Source of the DNA: Chitinophagaceae bacterium
GTDB lineage: Bacteria; Bacteroidota; Bacteroidia; Chitinophagales; Chitinophagaceae
Length of the DNA stretch: 14,133 bases
NCBI GenBank assembly: GCA_003455235.1
Contig: DMRT01000021.1
Location: 1-14,133, forward strand
Direction: 5' to 3'
Part shown: positions 1-6,375 of the stretch, piece by piece
Layout of the letters: every line of letters begins with the position of its first letter
How positions within the stretch are numbered: position 1 is the stretch's first letter
Position numbers and translations under genes: made by a program
Notes under the pieces: generated by a model
Told to the model about the DNA's origin: nothing
The model's input: only the letters and a program-made list of their open reading frames with translations
The model's database searches: none

Positions 1-716
1 AATGTTATTTGAAAAACAAAGACTGGCGGAATGCACTGGCCGGATACGATTATGTGAACAGCAAAGGAGTGAACAGGTATTTTGAAAAGGCCACGCTGGA
101 AGCCGCCCGCATCAACTATTTTGAACTGAAAGATTATGCGGGTGCCAAAAAATATTTTGAATCACTCACCGGCAATGCTGTAAACCAGGATAACCAGCTG
201 GAAGCGTTGCGTGGACTGGTGCGCTGTTATTACCAGCTGAAGGATTATACAAAGGCCAATGAAGCCGCCAACAACCTGCTTACCAAAAAAGGACTGAGTA
301 CCGATGACCGGTCCATCGCCTTCCTGGTATTGGGTAAGAGCCAGCAGGTGAATAATAACTGTGCCGCCGCCATCACTTCGTTTAAATCATGTGCTGCCAT
401 CAACAAATCGGCCTGGGGCGCCGAAGCCCGCTACGAAATTGCCGCCTGCCAGTTCAGCACCAATAATTTAAGCGCTGCAGAAAAAGCCGCCCTGCTGGTG
501 ATTAAGGAAACTGGTTCGTATGACCTGTGGGTGACGAAAAGTTATATACTGCTGGGCGACATCTTCATGCAGCAGAAAGATTATTTCAATGCCAAAGCCA
601 CCTATGAAAGCGTGGCCAAAAATGCCGTTATTCCAGAATTAAAACAGGAGGCACAGGATAAACTGAATAAAGCCATCGAAGAAGAGAAAGCCGTAAGCAA
701 AGTGGCTGGAAATTAA
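1..716 (+). CDS. TPR-repeat protein, 5'-truncated by the window edge
   Basis: The reading frame is open from base 3 (tgt tat ttg aaa aac) with no stop, so the gene begins outside the window and the TTG at 9 is not a start. About 238 C-terminal residues are visible. They form paired helices with TPR spacing (small residues at turns, aromatics such as YFELKDYAGAKKYF, CYYQLKDYTKANEA and GDIFMQQKDYFNAKATYE), followed by a charged coil ending EEEKAVSKVAGN. TPR arrays scaffold protein-protein contacts. In Bacteroidota, TPR genes of this kind often sit directly before an outer-membrane barrel gene and are sometimes labelled as a putative TonB-system component. Here the barrel gene starts 17 nt after the stop, so co-transcription is likely. 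The signal peptide and the true length cannot be seen. The TPR fold is confident; the cellular role is inferred from the neighbour only. Confidence 0.85.
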   Translation, partial: CYLKNKDWRNALAGYDYVNSKGVNRYFEKATLEAARINYFELKDYAGAKKYFESLTGNAVNQDNQLEALRGLVRCYYQLKDYTKANEAANNLLTKKGLSTDDRSIAFLVLGKSQQVNNNCAAAITSFKSCAAINKSAWGAEARYEIAACQFSTNNLSAAEKAALLVIKETGSYDLWVTKSYILLGDIFMQQKDYFNAKATYESVAKNAVIPELKQEAQDKLNKAIEEEKAVSKVAGN

Positions 717-733
717 TACCCGGGAAACCCAAA

Positions 734-2479
734 ATGACAAAAATGAAAATGTTCAATAATCAATATTCAACGTTCAATGTTCAACAGCCCATCGCCGTTC
801 CGGTTACGGAAAGAGATAAATCAAAAAGGCACGGGGCTGTTCCTGCATTTATTCTGCTATTGATTGCTTCCTGCCTGTTGCCCGTTCTTACCAGGGCGCA
901 AAAGGATACAACTGTGAAGAAGAAAACGACCACCATTGACATCACATCGTCGTACAAACCAGTACTGAGGAATGCAGTGAAGATCAATTTCTCTGCCTCT
1001 CATCTGAGCTCGGATACCACGCATCCCAACCTCACCTATAATATCCCGGCGCAAAACCTGTTTTATTCCTATCAACCCATTCCCCTTAAACCGCTTGCAC
1101 TGCAACAGGATACCAACCTTTACCTGGGCCTGCGGAATTTTGTGAAAGTGGGTTATGGCAATTTCTCCACACCCTTTGTAAGCGCCGGTTTCAGTTTTGG
1201 CAATGGAAAGAAATTCCTGGCCAATATATATGCCGATTACATTTCTTCCAAAGGAAAATTGCTTTACCAGGATTACAGCCGGCTGAATGTAAAAGCCACC
1301 GGCAGTTATTTTTTGCCGAAGAATGAAGTGTATGCCGGCATCAATGTACGCATGCATGAGAACTTCCTCTATGGGTACGACAGCGGCCTGTATAAATATA
1401 CCCGAAAAGACGTACGCCAGCAGTTCCAGGAATTTGCCGTGAAAGCCGGTATCCGGAACACCATTACCGGTGAGTACGGCATCAATTATAACCCCAGTCT
1501 GGAAATAAGCAACTTCATCAACGTGAATAAACTGGCCGAAACATCCGCCATGCTGAACATTCCGGTTGAAAAGGAATTCGGTGAGGTATTCAAATTCAGG
1601 GTGGAAGGCAAGGCCGATATCACCTCGTACACCACCAAAGACGTTTTCCCGAACATCAAACTTAATAACAACGTTTTTTCTGTGGCCCCTTCAATCATCT
1701 TTTCCACGCCAAGATTCAGCATCAACGGCGGGTTAATTCCTACCTGGGATAACGGGAAGTTTGTCTGGCTTCCCAACGTATATGCCGAAGCACAGATTGC
1801 TGAAAACGTGTTTGCCTTCCAGGCCGGATGGATCGGAAAGGTTACAAAAAATACCTACCGCAACCTTTCTGCCATCAACCCTTACCTGAAAACACTTACT
1901 TCCCAACTGAACACGAAGGAAGTGGAATACTACGGCGGAATCAAAGCAACACTGGGCAAACATTTCAACTTCAATGCAAAGGCCGGACTTGTCACCTACA
2001 CCAACCTGCCCTTCTTTATCAACGATACAGCGACCGATGGAAAGGCATTTGACATCAGCAATGAAACCGGCGTACGCAACCTGCGTGTTCATGGCGATGT
2101 GAGTTATATCAACCAGGACAAATTCACCGTTACCGCCGGACTTACGTTCAACGGTTATACAGGTATGAAGCGCAACGCCAAGGCCTGGAGCACCATCCCG
2201 ATGGAATTTACCAGTTCATTACGCTGGTGGGCCATCAAGCAGGTGTTACTGAAAGCCGACTTCTATGCATTTGGTGGCGGCCATTACCTGGAGAAAGGAA
2301 ATGTGAGCAGGGTGTTTGCACCGGGCTCCGATTTCAGCGCCGGTATTGAATTCAGGATCAGCAAAATGTTTACCGCCTGGATGGATGTGAATAATATTTT
2401 CAATACTAAATACGAACGCTGGCACAACTACGAGGTGCTGGGATTGAATCTCCTTGGTGGCGTTCGGGTGAATTTTTAA
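734..2479 (+). CDS. Outer-membrane beta-barrel protein (TonB-dependent-receptor-like, no visible plug)
   Basis: A 581-residue protein. A hydrophobic segment at about 35-52 ends in LTRAQ, giving a likely SPase I cut before Gln56. A Thr/Lys-rich stretch follows (DTTVKKKTTTIDITSSYKP). From about residue 130 to the end there are alternating aromatic and polar strands typical of an outer-membrane barrel (VKVGYGNFSTPFVSAGFSFG and many similar). The C-terminal strand GLNLLGGVRVNF ends in Phe, the usual BAM recognition signal. DVNNIFNTKYERW resembles the last strands of TonB-dependent receptors, but I see no plug domain and the protein is short for a full receptor. The start is odd: ATGs occur only at 734, 743 and 749, which leaves about 30-35 residues before the hydrophobic segment. 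Much of that extension (FNNQYSTFNVQ) is translated from an interspersed DNA repeat. It probably forms an operon with the upstream TPR gene. The substrate is unknown. Confidence 0.8.
   Translation: MTKMKMFNNQYSTFNVQQPIAVPVTERDKSKRHGAVPAFILLLIASCLLPVLTRAQKDTTVKKKTTTIDITSSYKPVLRNAVKINFSASHLSSDTTHPNLTYNIPAQNLFYSYQPIPLKPLALQQDTNLYLGLRNFVKVGYGNFSTPFVSAGFSFGNGKKFLANIYADYISSKGKLLYQDYSRLNVKATGSYFLPKNEVYAGINVRMHENFLYGYDSGLYKYTRKDVRQQFQEFAVKAGIRNTITGEYGINYNPSLEISNFINVNKLAETSAMLNIPVEKEFGEVFKFRVEGKADITSYTTKDVFPNIKLNNNVFSVAPSIIFSTPRFSINGGLIPTWDNGKFVWLPNVYAEAQIAENVFAFQAGWIGKVTKNTYRNLSAINPYLKTLTSQLNTKEVEYYGGIKATLGKHFNFNAKAGLVTYTNLPFFINDTATDGKAFDISNETGVRNLRVHGDVSYINQDKFTVTAGLTFNGYTGMKRNAKAWSTIPMEFTSSLRWWAIKQVLLKADFYAFGGGHYLEKGNVSRVFAPGSDFSAGIEFRISKMFTAWMDVNNIFNTKYERWHNYEVLGLNLLGGVRVNF
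751..785 (+). repeat. TTCAA-rich interspersed repeat inside the N-terminal coding region
   Basis: Four TTCAA words occur within 33 bases (752, 767, 773 and 780), with GTTCAAT/GTTCAAC variants. The 10-mer atcaatattc at 759-768 recurs at 12745-12754 in the gap after the tricorn-like gene. Similar AT-rich repeats are familiar in Bacteroidota intergenic DNA (general knowledge). Here the repeat is translated as FNNQYSTFNVQ. Confidence 0.55.
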
Positions 2480-2497
2480 TACCGTACCCTATCACAC

Positions 2498-2527
2498 AAC
2501 CGGCTGATGCACTCAGCCGGTTTTTTT
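2498..2527 (+). terminator. Intrinsic terminator after the barrel gene
   Basis: A perfect 10-bp stem, aaccggctga (2498-2507) with tcagccggtt (2513-2522), encloses the 5-nt loop tgcac. The run of seven T at 2521-2527 overlaps the foot of the stem. It lies 18 nt after the barrel stop codon and ends the TPR-barrel unit. Confidence 0.9.
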
Positions 2528-2558
2528 ATTAACGCCGGTTCCTGCATCCCGTTCTGCA

Positions 2559-2590
2559 TTTGCCGGTCCCGGTTGCAGGCTATATCTTTG
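2559..2590 (+). promoter_or_regulatory. Bacteroidota-type promoter of the HU-like gene
   Basis: TTTG at 2559-2562, a 20-nt spacer, then TATCTTTG at 2583-2590. This matches the Bacteroidota -33 TTTG / -7 TAnnTTTG consensus in both boxes. The start codon at 2606 follows 15 nt later, so the leader would be about 12 nt. This is the clearest promoter in the window. Confidence 0.8.
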
Positions 2591-2605
2591 CCATAACAAC
2601 CCGCT

Positions 2606-3205
2606 ATGCAGCAACTGATCGCTTCTTATCTGTTCCAGCACAAGAACTGTCCCATCCCGGGCTTTGGTTCCCTGTCGGTATCTGTATCGGGTGCTGAATC
2701 TGATTTTACCAATCACCTGGTTACTGCTCCTTCACCCGTTATCCGATTTATTGATAAAGAAATGAATGCAGCCGGATTGGTGAGTTACATTGCCAAAAGA
2801 ACCAAACAGGATGAAGCAGCTGTCACCGGTTTGCTCCACGATTTTTCAGCACAGCTTAAGCAGGAGATCAGGCATTATGCCAAAGCGGCGCTGCCTGGTA
2901 TCGGCAGTTTTTTTGTGGATGAGAACGGCAATACCATTTTTGAACAGGAAGAAATACCAGCGGCTTTTGTGCAGCCGGTTACCGCCATCCGGGTCATTCA
3001 TCCCAATGCCGAGCATAGCATGCTGGTAGGGGACAAGGAAACAACGAATACGATGATGACAGAATATTTTACGGAGGAAGAAGTGAAAAAGGACCGCTGG
3101 TGGATCTGGGCTATTGTACTGGCAGCACTGGCATTGCTAATGCTCATCATATACTCCGGTAGTGCCGCCAACGCTTCCTTTTTTGGAAATTCCATTAAAC
3201 CCTGA
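2606..3205 (+). CDS. HU-CCDC81-type domain protein with one membrane anchor, no SPOR domain
   Basis: A 199-residue protein. Two tandem HU-like units are suggested by a first segment at about 1-55 with the turn HKNCPIPGFGSL (residues 12-23) and a second at about 55-120 with ALPGIGSFFVDENGNTIFEQ. The two GFGSL/GIGSF turns are the hallmark of the CCDC81-like prokaryotic HU domains found in Bacteroidota. One transmembrane helix spans about 165-183 (WWIWAIVLAALALLMLIIY), followed by only 16 residues. Relatives usually carry a periplasmic SPOR domain after the helix, which binds denuded septal peptidoglycan; it is missing here. The expected topology is a cytoplasmic HU pair anchored to the inner membrane. 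The role is unproven; a link between nucleoid and envelope is an inference. It has its own promoter and terminates 5 nt before the methyltransferase start, so the two are probably co-transcribed. Confidence 0.75.
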   Translation: MQQLIASYLFQHKNCPIPGFGSLSVSVSGAESDFTNHLVTAPSPVIRFIDKEMNAAGLVSYIAKRTKQDEAAVTGLLHDFSAQLKQEIRHYAKAALPGIGSFFVDENGNTIFEQEEIPAAFVQPVTAIRVIHPNAEHSMLVGDKETTNTMMTEYFTEEEVKKDRWWIWAIVLAALALLMLIIYSGSAANASFFGNSIKP

Positions 3206-3210
3206 TCTGC

Positions 3211-4098
3211 ATGATCCATTACAGCAGCTGCCCCCTTTGCCGGAGCAATTCCATACAACCTGCCTTAGAAGCAAAGGATCATACCGTATCACAGGAAGCT
3301 TTTCCCATATGGCATTGTAACGCATGCAGCGCACGCTTTACCCAGGATGTGCCCGGGCAGGAGAACATCGGCGCTTACTATGCATCAGCCGGTTATATTT
3401 CTCACAGCGATACCCGGCAAGGCATCATCAACAACCTTTACCACATCGTTCGCAAACGTACCCTGGCATCCAAACGAAAATTGGTAAGCAATGCTACCGG
3501 AATCCATAAAGGAAACCTGCTCGATATCGGATGCGGTACGGGCGCCTTCCTGCATACCATGCAATCGGCCGGGTGGACCATCACCGGGCTTGAACCCGAT
3601 GCCGCCGCCCGGGTAAAGGCCGTGGAATTATACAATATCAATCCGCAGGAACCCAACCGGCTATTTGAATTAACGCCGGACTCTTATGATGCCATCACCA
3701 TGTGGCATGTACTGGAACACGTACACCAGTTGCATGAATACATGAAACAAATAACGAACCTGCTTACCAAAAACGGCAAGCTGTTTATTGCCGTACCTAA
3801 TTATACATCCGGGGATGCCGGTGCCTATGGCGAAAACTGGGCGGCCTGGGATGTGCCACGACACCTCTATCATTTTTCGCCGCTGAGCATGGAAAAACTG
3901 GTGATCATGCATGGGCTGAAATTCGTTGCTGTAAAACCGATGTGGTTCGACAGTTTTTATGTAAGTATGTTAAGTGAGAAATATAAAAACGGCAAAGGGA
4001 ATATTATCAAGGCCGTTTTCAATGGCTTTCTTTCCAACCTGAAGGCAATAGGAAGCACAAAAAAATGCAGTTCGGTAATCTACATCATTGGCAAATGA
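3211..4098 (+). CDS. Class I SAM-dependent methyltransferase with N-terminal zinc-ribbon-like Cys pairs
   Basis: A 295-residue protein. Four cysteines in two CxxC pairs (C7/C10 and C36/C39) suggest a small zinc ribbon. SAM-binding motif I is LLDIGCGTGAF (residues 103-113, G107/G109/G111), followed by the acidic end of strand 2 in GLEPDA. The post-motif MWHVLEHV (164-171) is typical of the Methyltransf_11/23 group, as are the later LFIAVPNY and WAAWDVPRHLYHFS. This combination is common in enzymes acting on glycans, lipids or small molecules, but nothing here fixes the substrate. The start codon is supported by the Cys pair that follows at once. It lies 5 nt after the HU-like gene, so it probably shares that promoter. 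It converges on the cyclase gene with 21 nt between them and no recognisable terminator. Confidence 0.85.
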   Translation: MIHYSSCPLCRSNSIQPALEAKDHTVSQEAFPIWHCNACSARFTQDVPGQENIGAYYASAGYISHSDTRQGIINNLYHIVRKRTLASKRKLVSNATGIHKGNLLDIGCGTGAFLHTMQSAGWTITGLEPDAAARVKAVELYNINPQEPNRLFELTPDSYDAITMWHVLEHVHQLHEYMKQITNLLTKNGKLFIAVPNYTSGDAGAYGENWAAWDVPRHLYHFSPLSMEKLVIMHGLKFVAVKPMWFDSFYVSMLSEKYKNGKGNIIKAVFNGFLSNLKAIGSTKKCSSVIYIIGK

Positions 4099-4118
4099 TC
4101 CGGAATCCAGCATCCGGC
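4098..4118. repeat. Three tandem heptamers ATCCRGM filling the gap between convergent genes
   Basis: atccgga (4098-4104), atccagc (4105-4111) and atccggc (4112-4118) follow one another without spacers, and a partial fourth unit atc (4119-4121) follows. The array spans the whole space between the methyltransferase stop (4096-4098) and the cyclase stop (4120-4122, minus strand). Its edges contribute bases to both stop codons. Confidence 0.6.
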
Positions 4119-4119
4119 A

Positions 4120-4929
4120 TCAATTCAACTTCACTTCAAACATCTTCGGCCATTTCTTGCCGGTAATGAACATGCTCTTTGATGCACTGTCGTATGCAAT
4201 GCCGTTGAGTACATAACCCATGTCGGGTTTTACCTGGTTGGGGAAATATTTTTCTTCCAGGCCGGGCAGGTCCATTTTGCCCACCACTTTACCGCTTTCG
4301 GGATCGATCTTGAGGATATAATCCGATTCGTACACGTTGGCATAAATGAAACCATTGATGTATTCCAGTTCGTTGAGGTAGTTTACAGGCCCCGAACTGG
4401 TTTCCACCCGGATGGTATTCATTACCCGGAAATCATCCGGGTTCACGAAATACATATTCGGCGTGCCATCGCTGATGATCAGGTATTTTCCGTTGTTGGT
4501 AAGCCCCCAGCCATCATATGGCCAGCGGAATGTTTTTTCAGGTTTATCAATGTTCTTTACATCGTACACATATACAGTATGGCTTTGCCAGGTGAGCTGG
4601 TAAAGTTTACCGTTGAAAATAGTAATGCCTTCCCCGAAGATTGAATCGGTTCCCATTACGTGTTTCTTCTCCACTTTGCCGGTCTTGTGATCGGTAATGC
4701 GTAAATGGGAGTTACGGTAGTCACCCGTGCCTTCATACATTTTGCCTTTATACAGTTCAAGGCCCTGTGTGTACGCACTGGTGTCATGCGGGTATTGCGA
4801 AATAATGGTGTAATTGATGGCAGGTACGGGCACCGGTTTCACGGAGTTGTCCACCGTTTCTTCTTCCTTATCGCCGTTTGTACAGGCTGCCAAAACAATC
4901 AGTATGGCCAATACAGAATATTTCCTCAT
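4120..4929 (-). CDS. Glutaminyl-peptide cyclotransferase, type I (plant-like) beta-propeller lipoprotein
   Basis: A 269-residue protein of the Glu_cyclase_2 family (PF05096 type). It converts N-terminal Gln of proteins and peptides to pyroglutamate with loss of ammonia. Visible family motifs are YTQGLEL (53-59, with the conserved Glu), IFGEGIT (97-103), YQLTW (110-114), YDGWGL (138-143), SDGT (153-156), LNELEYINGFIYANV (185-199) and VLNGIAYD (240-247). Repeated propeller blades fit the five-bladed papaya-type fold. The N-terminus MRKYSVLAILIVLAAC is a lipoprotein signal with the lipobox LAAC (Cys16). The acidic DKEEE a few residues after the Cys resembles a Bacteroidota lipoprotein surface-export signal, so the mature protein may lie on the outer membrane (inference). 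A -7 box (TACTTTTG, minus strand) lies 19 nt before the ATG. The P. gingivalis cyclase is of the unrelated zinc-dependent type II. Confidence 0.9.
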   Translation of the reverse strand: MRKYSVLAILIVLAACTNGDKEEETVDNSVKPVPVPAINYTIISQYPHDTSAYTQGLELYKGKMYEGTGDYRNSHLRITDHKTGKVEKKHVMGTDSIFGEGITIFNGKLYQLTWQSHTVYVYDVKNIDKPEKTFRWPYDGWGLTNNGKYLIISDGTPNMYFVNPDDFRVMNTIRVETSSGPVNYLNELEYINGFIYANVYESDYILKIDPESGKVVGKMDLPGLEEKYFPNQVKPDMGYVLNGIAYDSASKSMFITGKKWPKMFEVKLN

Positions 4930-4948
4930 ACGGGTTTTAAAATATGGA

Positions 4949-4977
4949 CAAAAGTAGGGAACTGTTTGGTAGCTCCC
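4949..4977 (-). promoter_or_regulatory. -7 box of the cyclase gene with an abutting inverted repeat
   Basis: On the minus strand TACTTTTG (4956-4949) fits TAnnTTTG and sits 19 nt before the start codon. I see no good TTTG at the -33 position. Just upstream, GGGAGCT (4977-4971) can pair with AGTTCCC (4963-4957) around a 7-nt loop, allowing one G-U pair. The hairpin falls in the spacer and ends exactly where the box begins. It could be an operator or a weak terminator of the upstream dehydrogenase gene. Confidence 0.45.
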
Positions 4978-5006
4978 TGCCCATGTCTCCGAAAGATTGT
5001 AAATAT

Positions 5007-6137
5007 TTAGTTAAGTGTGCGTCTGGTTTCTGTTTTGCGGTAATGGATATTCCGTTCGGCCAGGTAATCCAGTATGAAACGGAAGCAGGCTTCATCCTTT
5101 CCCACCAGCTCGGGAGGGAAAACGCCTTTGGTTGTAAACAAACCCCGGGCAAGCATATTCAGTGCTGCCGTGCACGCATAGCCGGTGGTGCGGCTCATGG
5201 ATGAAGTTTGGGTGACTTCATCATACCCGTCATACAGGTAGTAACAGATTGTTTTCTGTGCATCACTCACTTTTATCTGCATCAGGGTAAACTCTTCTTC
5301 TGTTTCTCCCAGCTTCCATTGGTCAAATAACAACGCCGAGGTGAATTCCATGGGGGAAATAGAATGTCCTTTTACATGAATGGCAGACGTATCCAGGAAT
5401 CCTGCCTTGATCAATCCCTGCATGAGGTGGATATGGCCGGGATAGCGCAGCGTTTTTTCTTTCATGTTGGGGATATGCCCCATGGTGAATAAAATGGAAC
5501 GCAATCCATCGGTGTTGAATGATTCCAGGGTTCCCACGGTTTCAAAATCGATGAGCTCGGCATCACTCAATGCAGGTTTGGTTACGATATGCCCGTTCTC
5601 CACGTACCGGGCCGGGCGGGTATATTCTTCCAGCACGTCAACAGGTGAGAAGGGAGCTTTGTATTCGAAGGGATAGGTTCTTTTTTTTGGTAAACCACCA
5701 ACCATGCATTCAAAATCGGTGATCGTCATTCGTTCATTATGGTAACCGAGGATAAGGTTGCTCATGCCGGGAGCCACGCCGCAATCTACAATGGCAGTTA
5801 CATTGTTTTGCCTGGCCAGTTGATCAAGATCCAGTGCATTCTCGGGGAAGAAGGAAATGTCCACTACGTCTTTCTTGGCGAGGATGATTGCTTCCAGTGT
5901 TTTGTATCCCATAAAGCCGGGTACGGCTGAAACCACGTAATCGAATCCGCCCAGCATGGAATTGTATGCCGCATAATTGCCCAGGTCGGCCTGGATGGTT
6001 TTGATATTTTTATTCTTTGCCGAAAGAATTTTTAATGAATGTTCGCTGATGTCGAAAGAAGTAACCTGGTGATTGCCTGCCAGGTCGATGGCAATGGCAC
6101 GACCTACCATGCCGGCGCCTAAAATTGCTATTTGCAT
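5007..6137 (-). CDS. Saccharopine dehydrogenase / lysine 6-dehydrogenase family oxidoreductase
   Basis: A 376-residue protein from the chosen ATG. The N-terminal Rossmann motif MQIAILGAGMVGRAIAIDL (GxGxxG at residues 7-12) begins at the start codon, which is why this ATG is preferred over an in-frame one 34 codons upstream. The second strand ends in TSFDISEHS. A central segment (YVVSAVPGFMGYKTLEAIILAKKDVVDISF) matches the Sacchrp_dh_NADP fold. The rest (CGVAPGMSNLILGYHNE, EYTRPARYVENG, GTLESFNTDGLRSI) resembles the C-terminal catalytic domain of saccharopine reductases and lysine 6-dehydrogenases. The likely chemistry is NAD(P)-linked oxidoreduction at the epsilon carbon of lysine or saccharopine, in the cytoplasm. 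I cannot separate these specificities from sequence. It lies 77 nt upstream of the cyclase start on the same strand. No convincing TAnnTTTG box is visible before the start. Confidence 0.8.
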   Translation of the reverse strand: MQIAILGAGMVGRAIAIDLAGNHQVTSFDISEHSLKILSAKNKNIKTIQADLGNYAAYNSMLGGFDYVVSAVPGFMGYKTLEAIILAKKDVVDISFFPENALDLDQLARQNNVTAIVDCGVAPGMSNLILGYHNERMTITDFECMVGGLPKKRTYPFEYKAPFSPVDVLEEYTRPARYVENGHIVTKPALSDAELIDFETVGTLESFNTDGLRSILFTMGHIPNMKEKTLRYPGHIHLMQGLIKAGFLDTSAIHVKGHSISPMEFTSALLFDQWKLGETEEEFTLMQIKVSDAQKTICYYLYDGYDEVTQTSSMSRTTGYACTAALNMLARGLFTTKGVFPPELVGKDEACFRFILDYLAERNIHYRKTETRRTLN

Positions 6138-6211
6138 AAGTATGTATTTGCCCCAAAACCCTGCAAGGACCATCGCCCTGCGGAATTTTGGTTGTTTTAG
6201 AAATGAAAGAT

Positions 6212-6245
6212 TAAAAAAGAAAAGAGCCCGGACAGGCATCCTCTT
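6212..6245 (-). terminator. Possible minus-strand terminator downstream of the S46 peptidase
   Basis: On the minus strand AAGAG (6245-6241) can pair with CTCTT (6226-6222), with an inner short CC/GG pairing, followed by a U-rich run TTCTTTTTT. It lies about 130 nt after the S46 stop and 75 nt before the dehydrogenase start, so it would separate their transcripts. The stem is short and imperfect. Confidence 0.4.
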
Positions 6246-6375
6246 TAAACCCCTTCAGGGGCTTAGGCATGCGTTTCGAAGTTCCATTCATCATAATGGA
6301 CACATAGGCTGAGAGCCTGTAGAAATGTGCGTATGCAGGTTTTATGATCAAGTTCTGCTTTAATTACTTTATAAC

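Noticed and set aside
866..877. Lipobox-like IASC (Cys47) in the barrel protein signal segment
   Set aside because: The hydrophobic stretch continues past the Cys and ends in LTRAQ, a typical SPase I site, and the protein is a barrel, so a lipoprotein anchor is unlikely.
857..1357. A 166-codon minus-strand frame over the barrel gene
   Set aside because: It is antisense to a well-supported barrel with a proper C-terminal signal; no promoter or family match is seen.
6138..6239. Upstream in-frame ATG extending the dehydrogenase by 34 residues
   Set aside because: The extension (MPVRALFFFNLSFL...) precedes a Rossmann strand that normally begins at the N-terminus, so the ATG at 6137 is the likely start.
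6247..6318. Short hairpins (cccc/gggg at 6250-6261 and aggct/agcct at 6306-6318) between the S46 and dehydrogenase genes
   Set aside because: The stems are 4-5 bp without a T-run on either strand, too weak to call as separate features.
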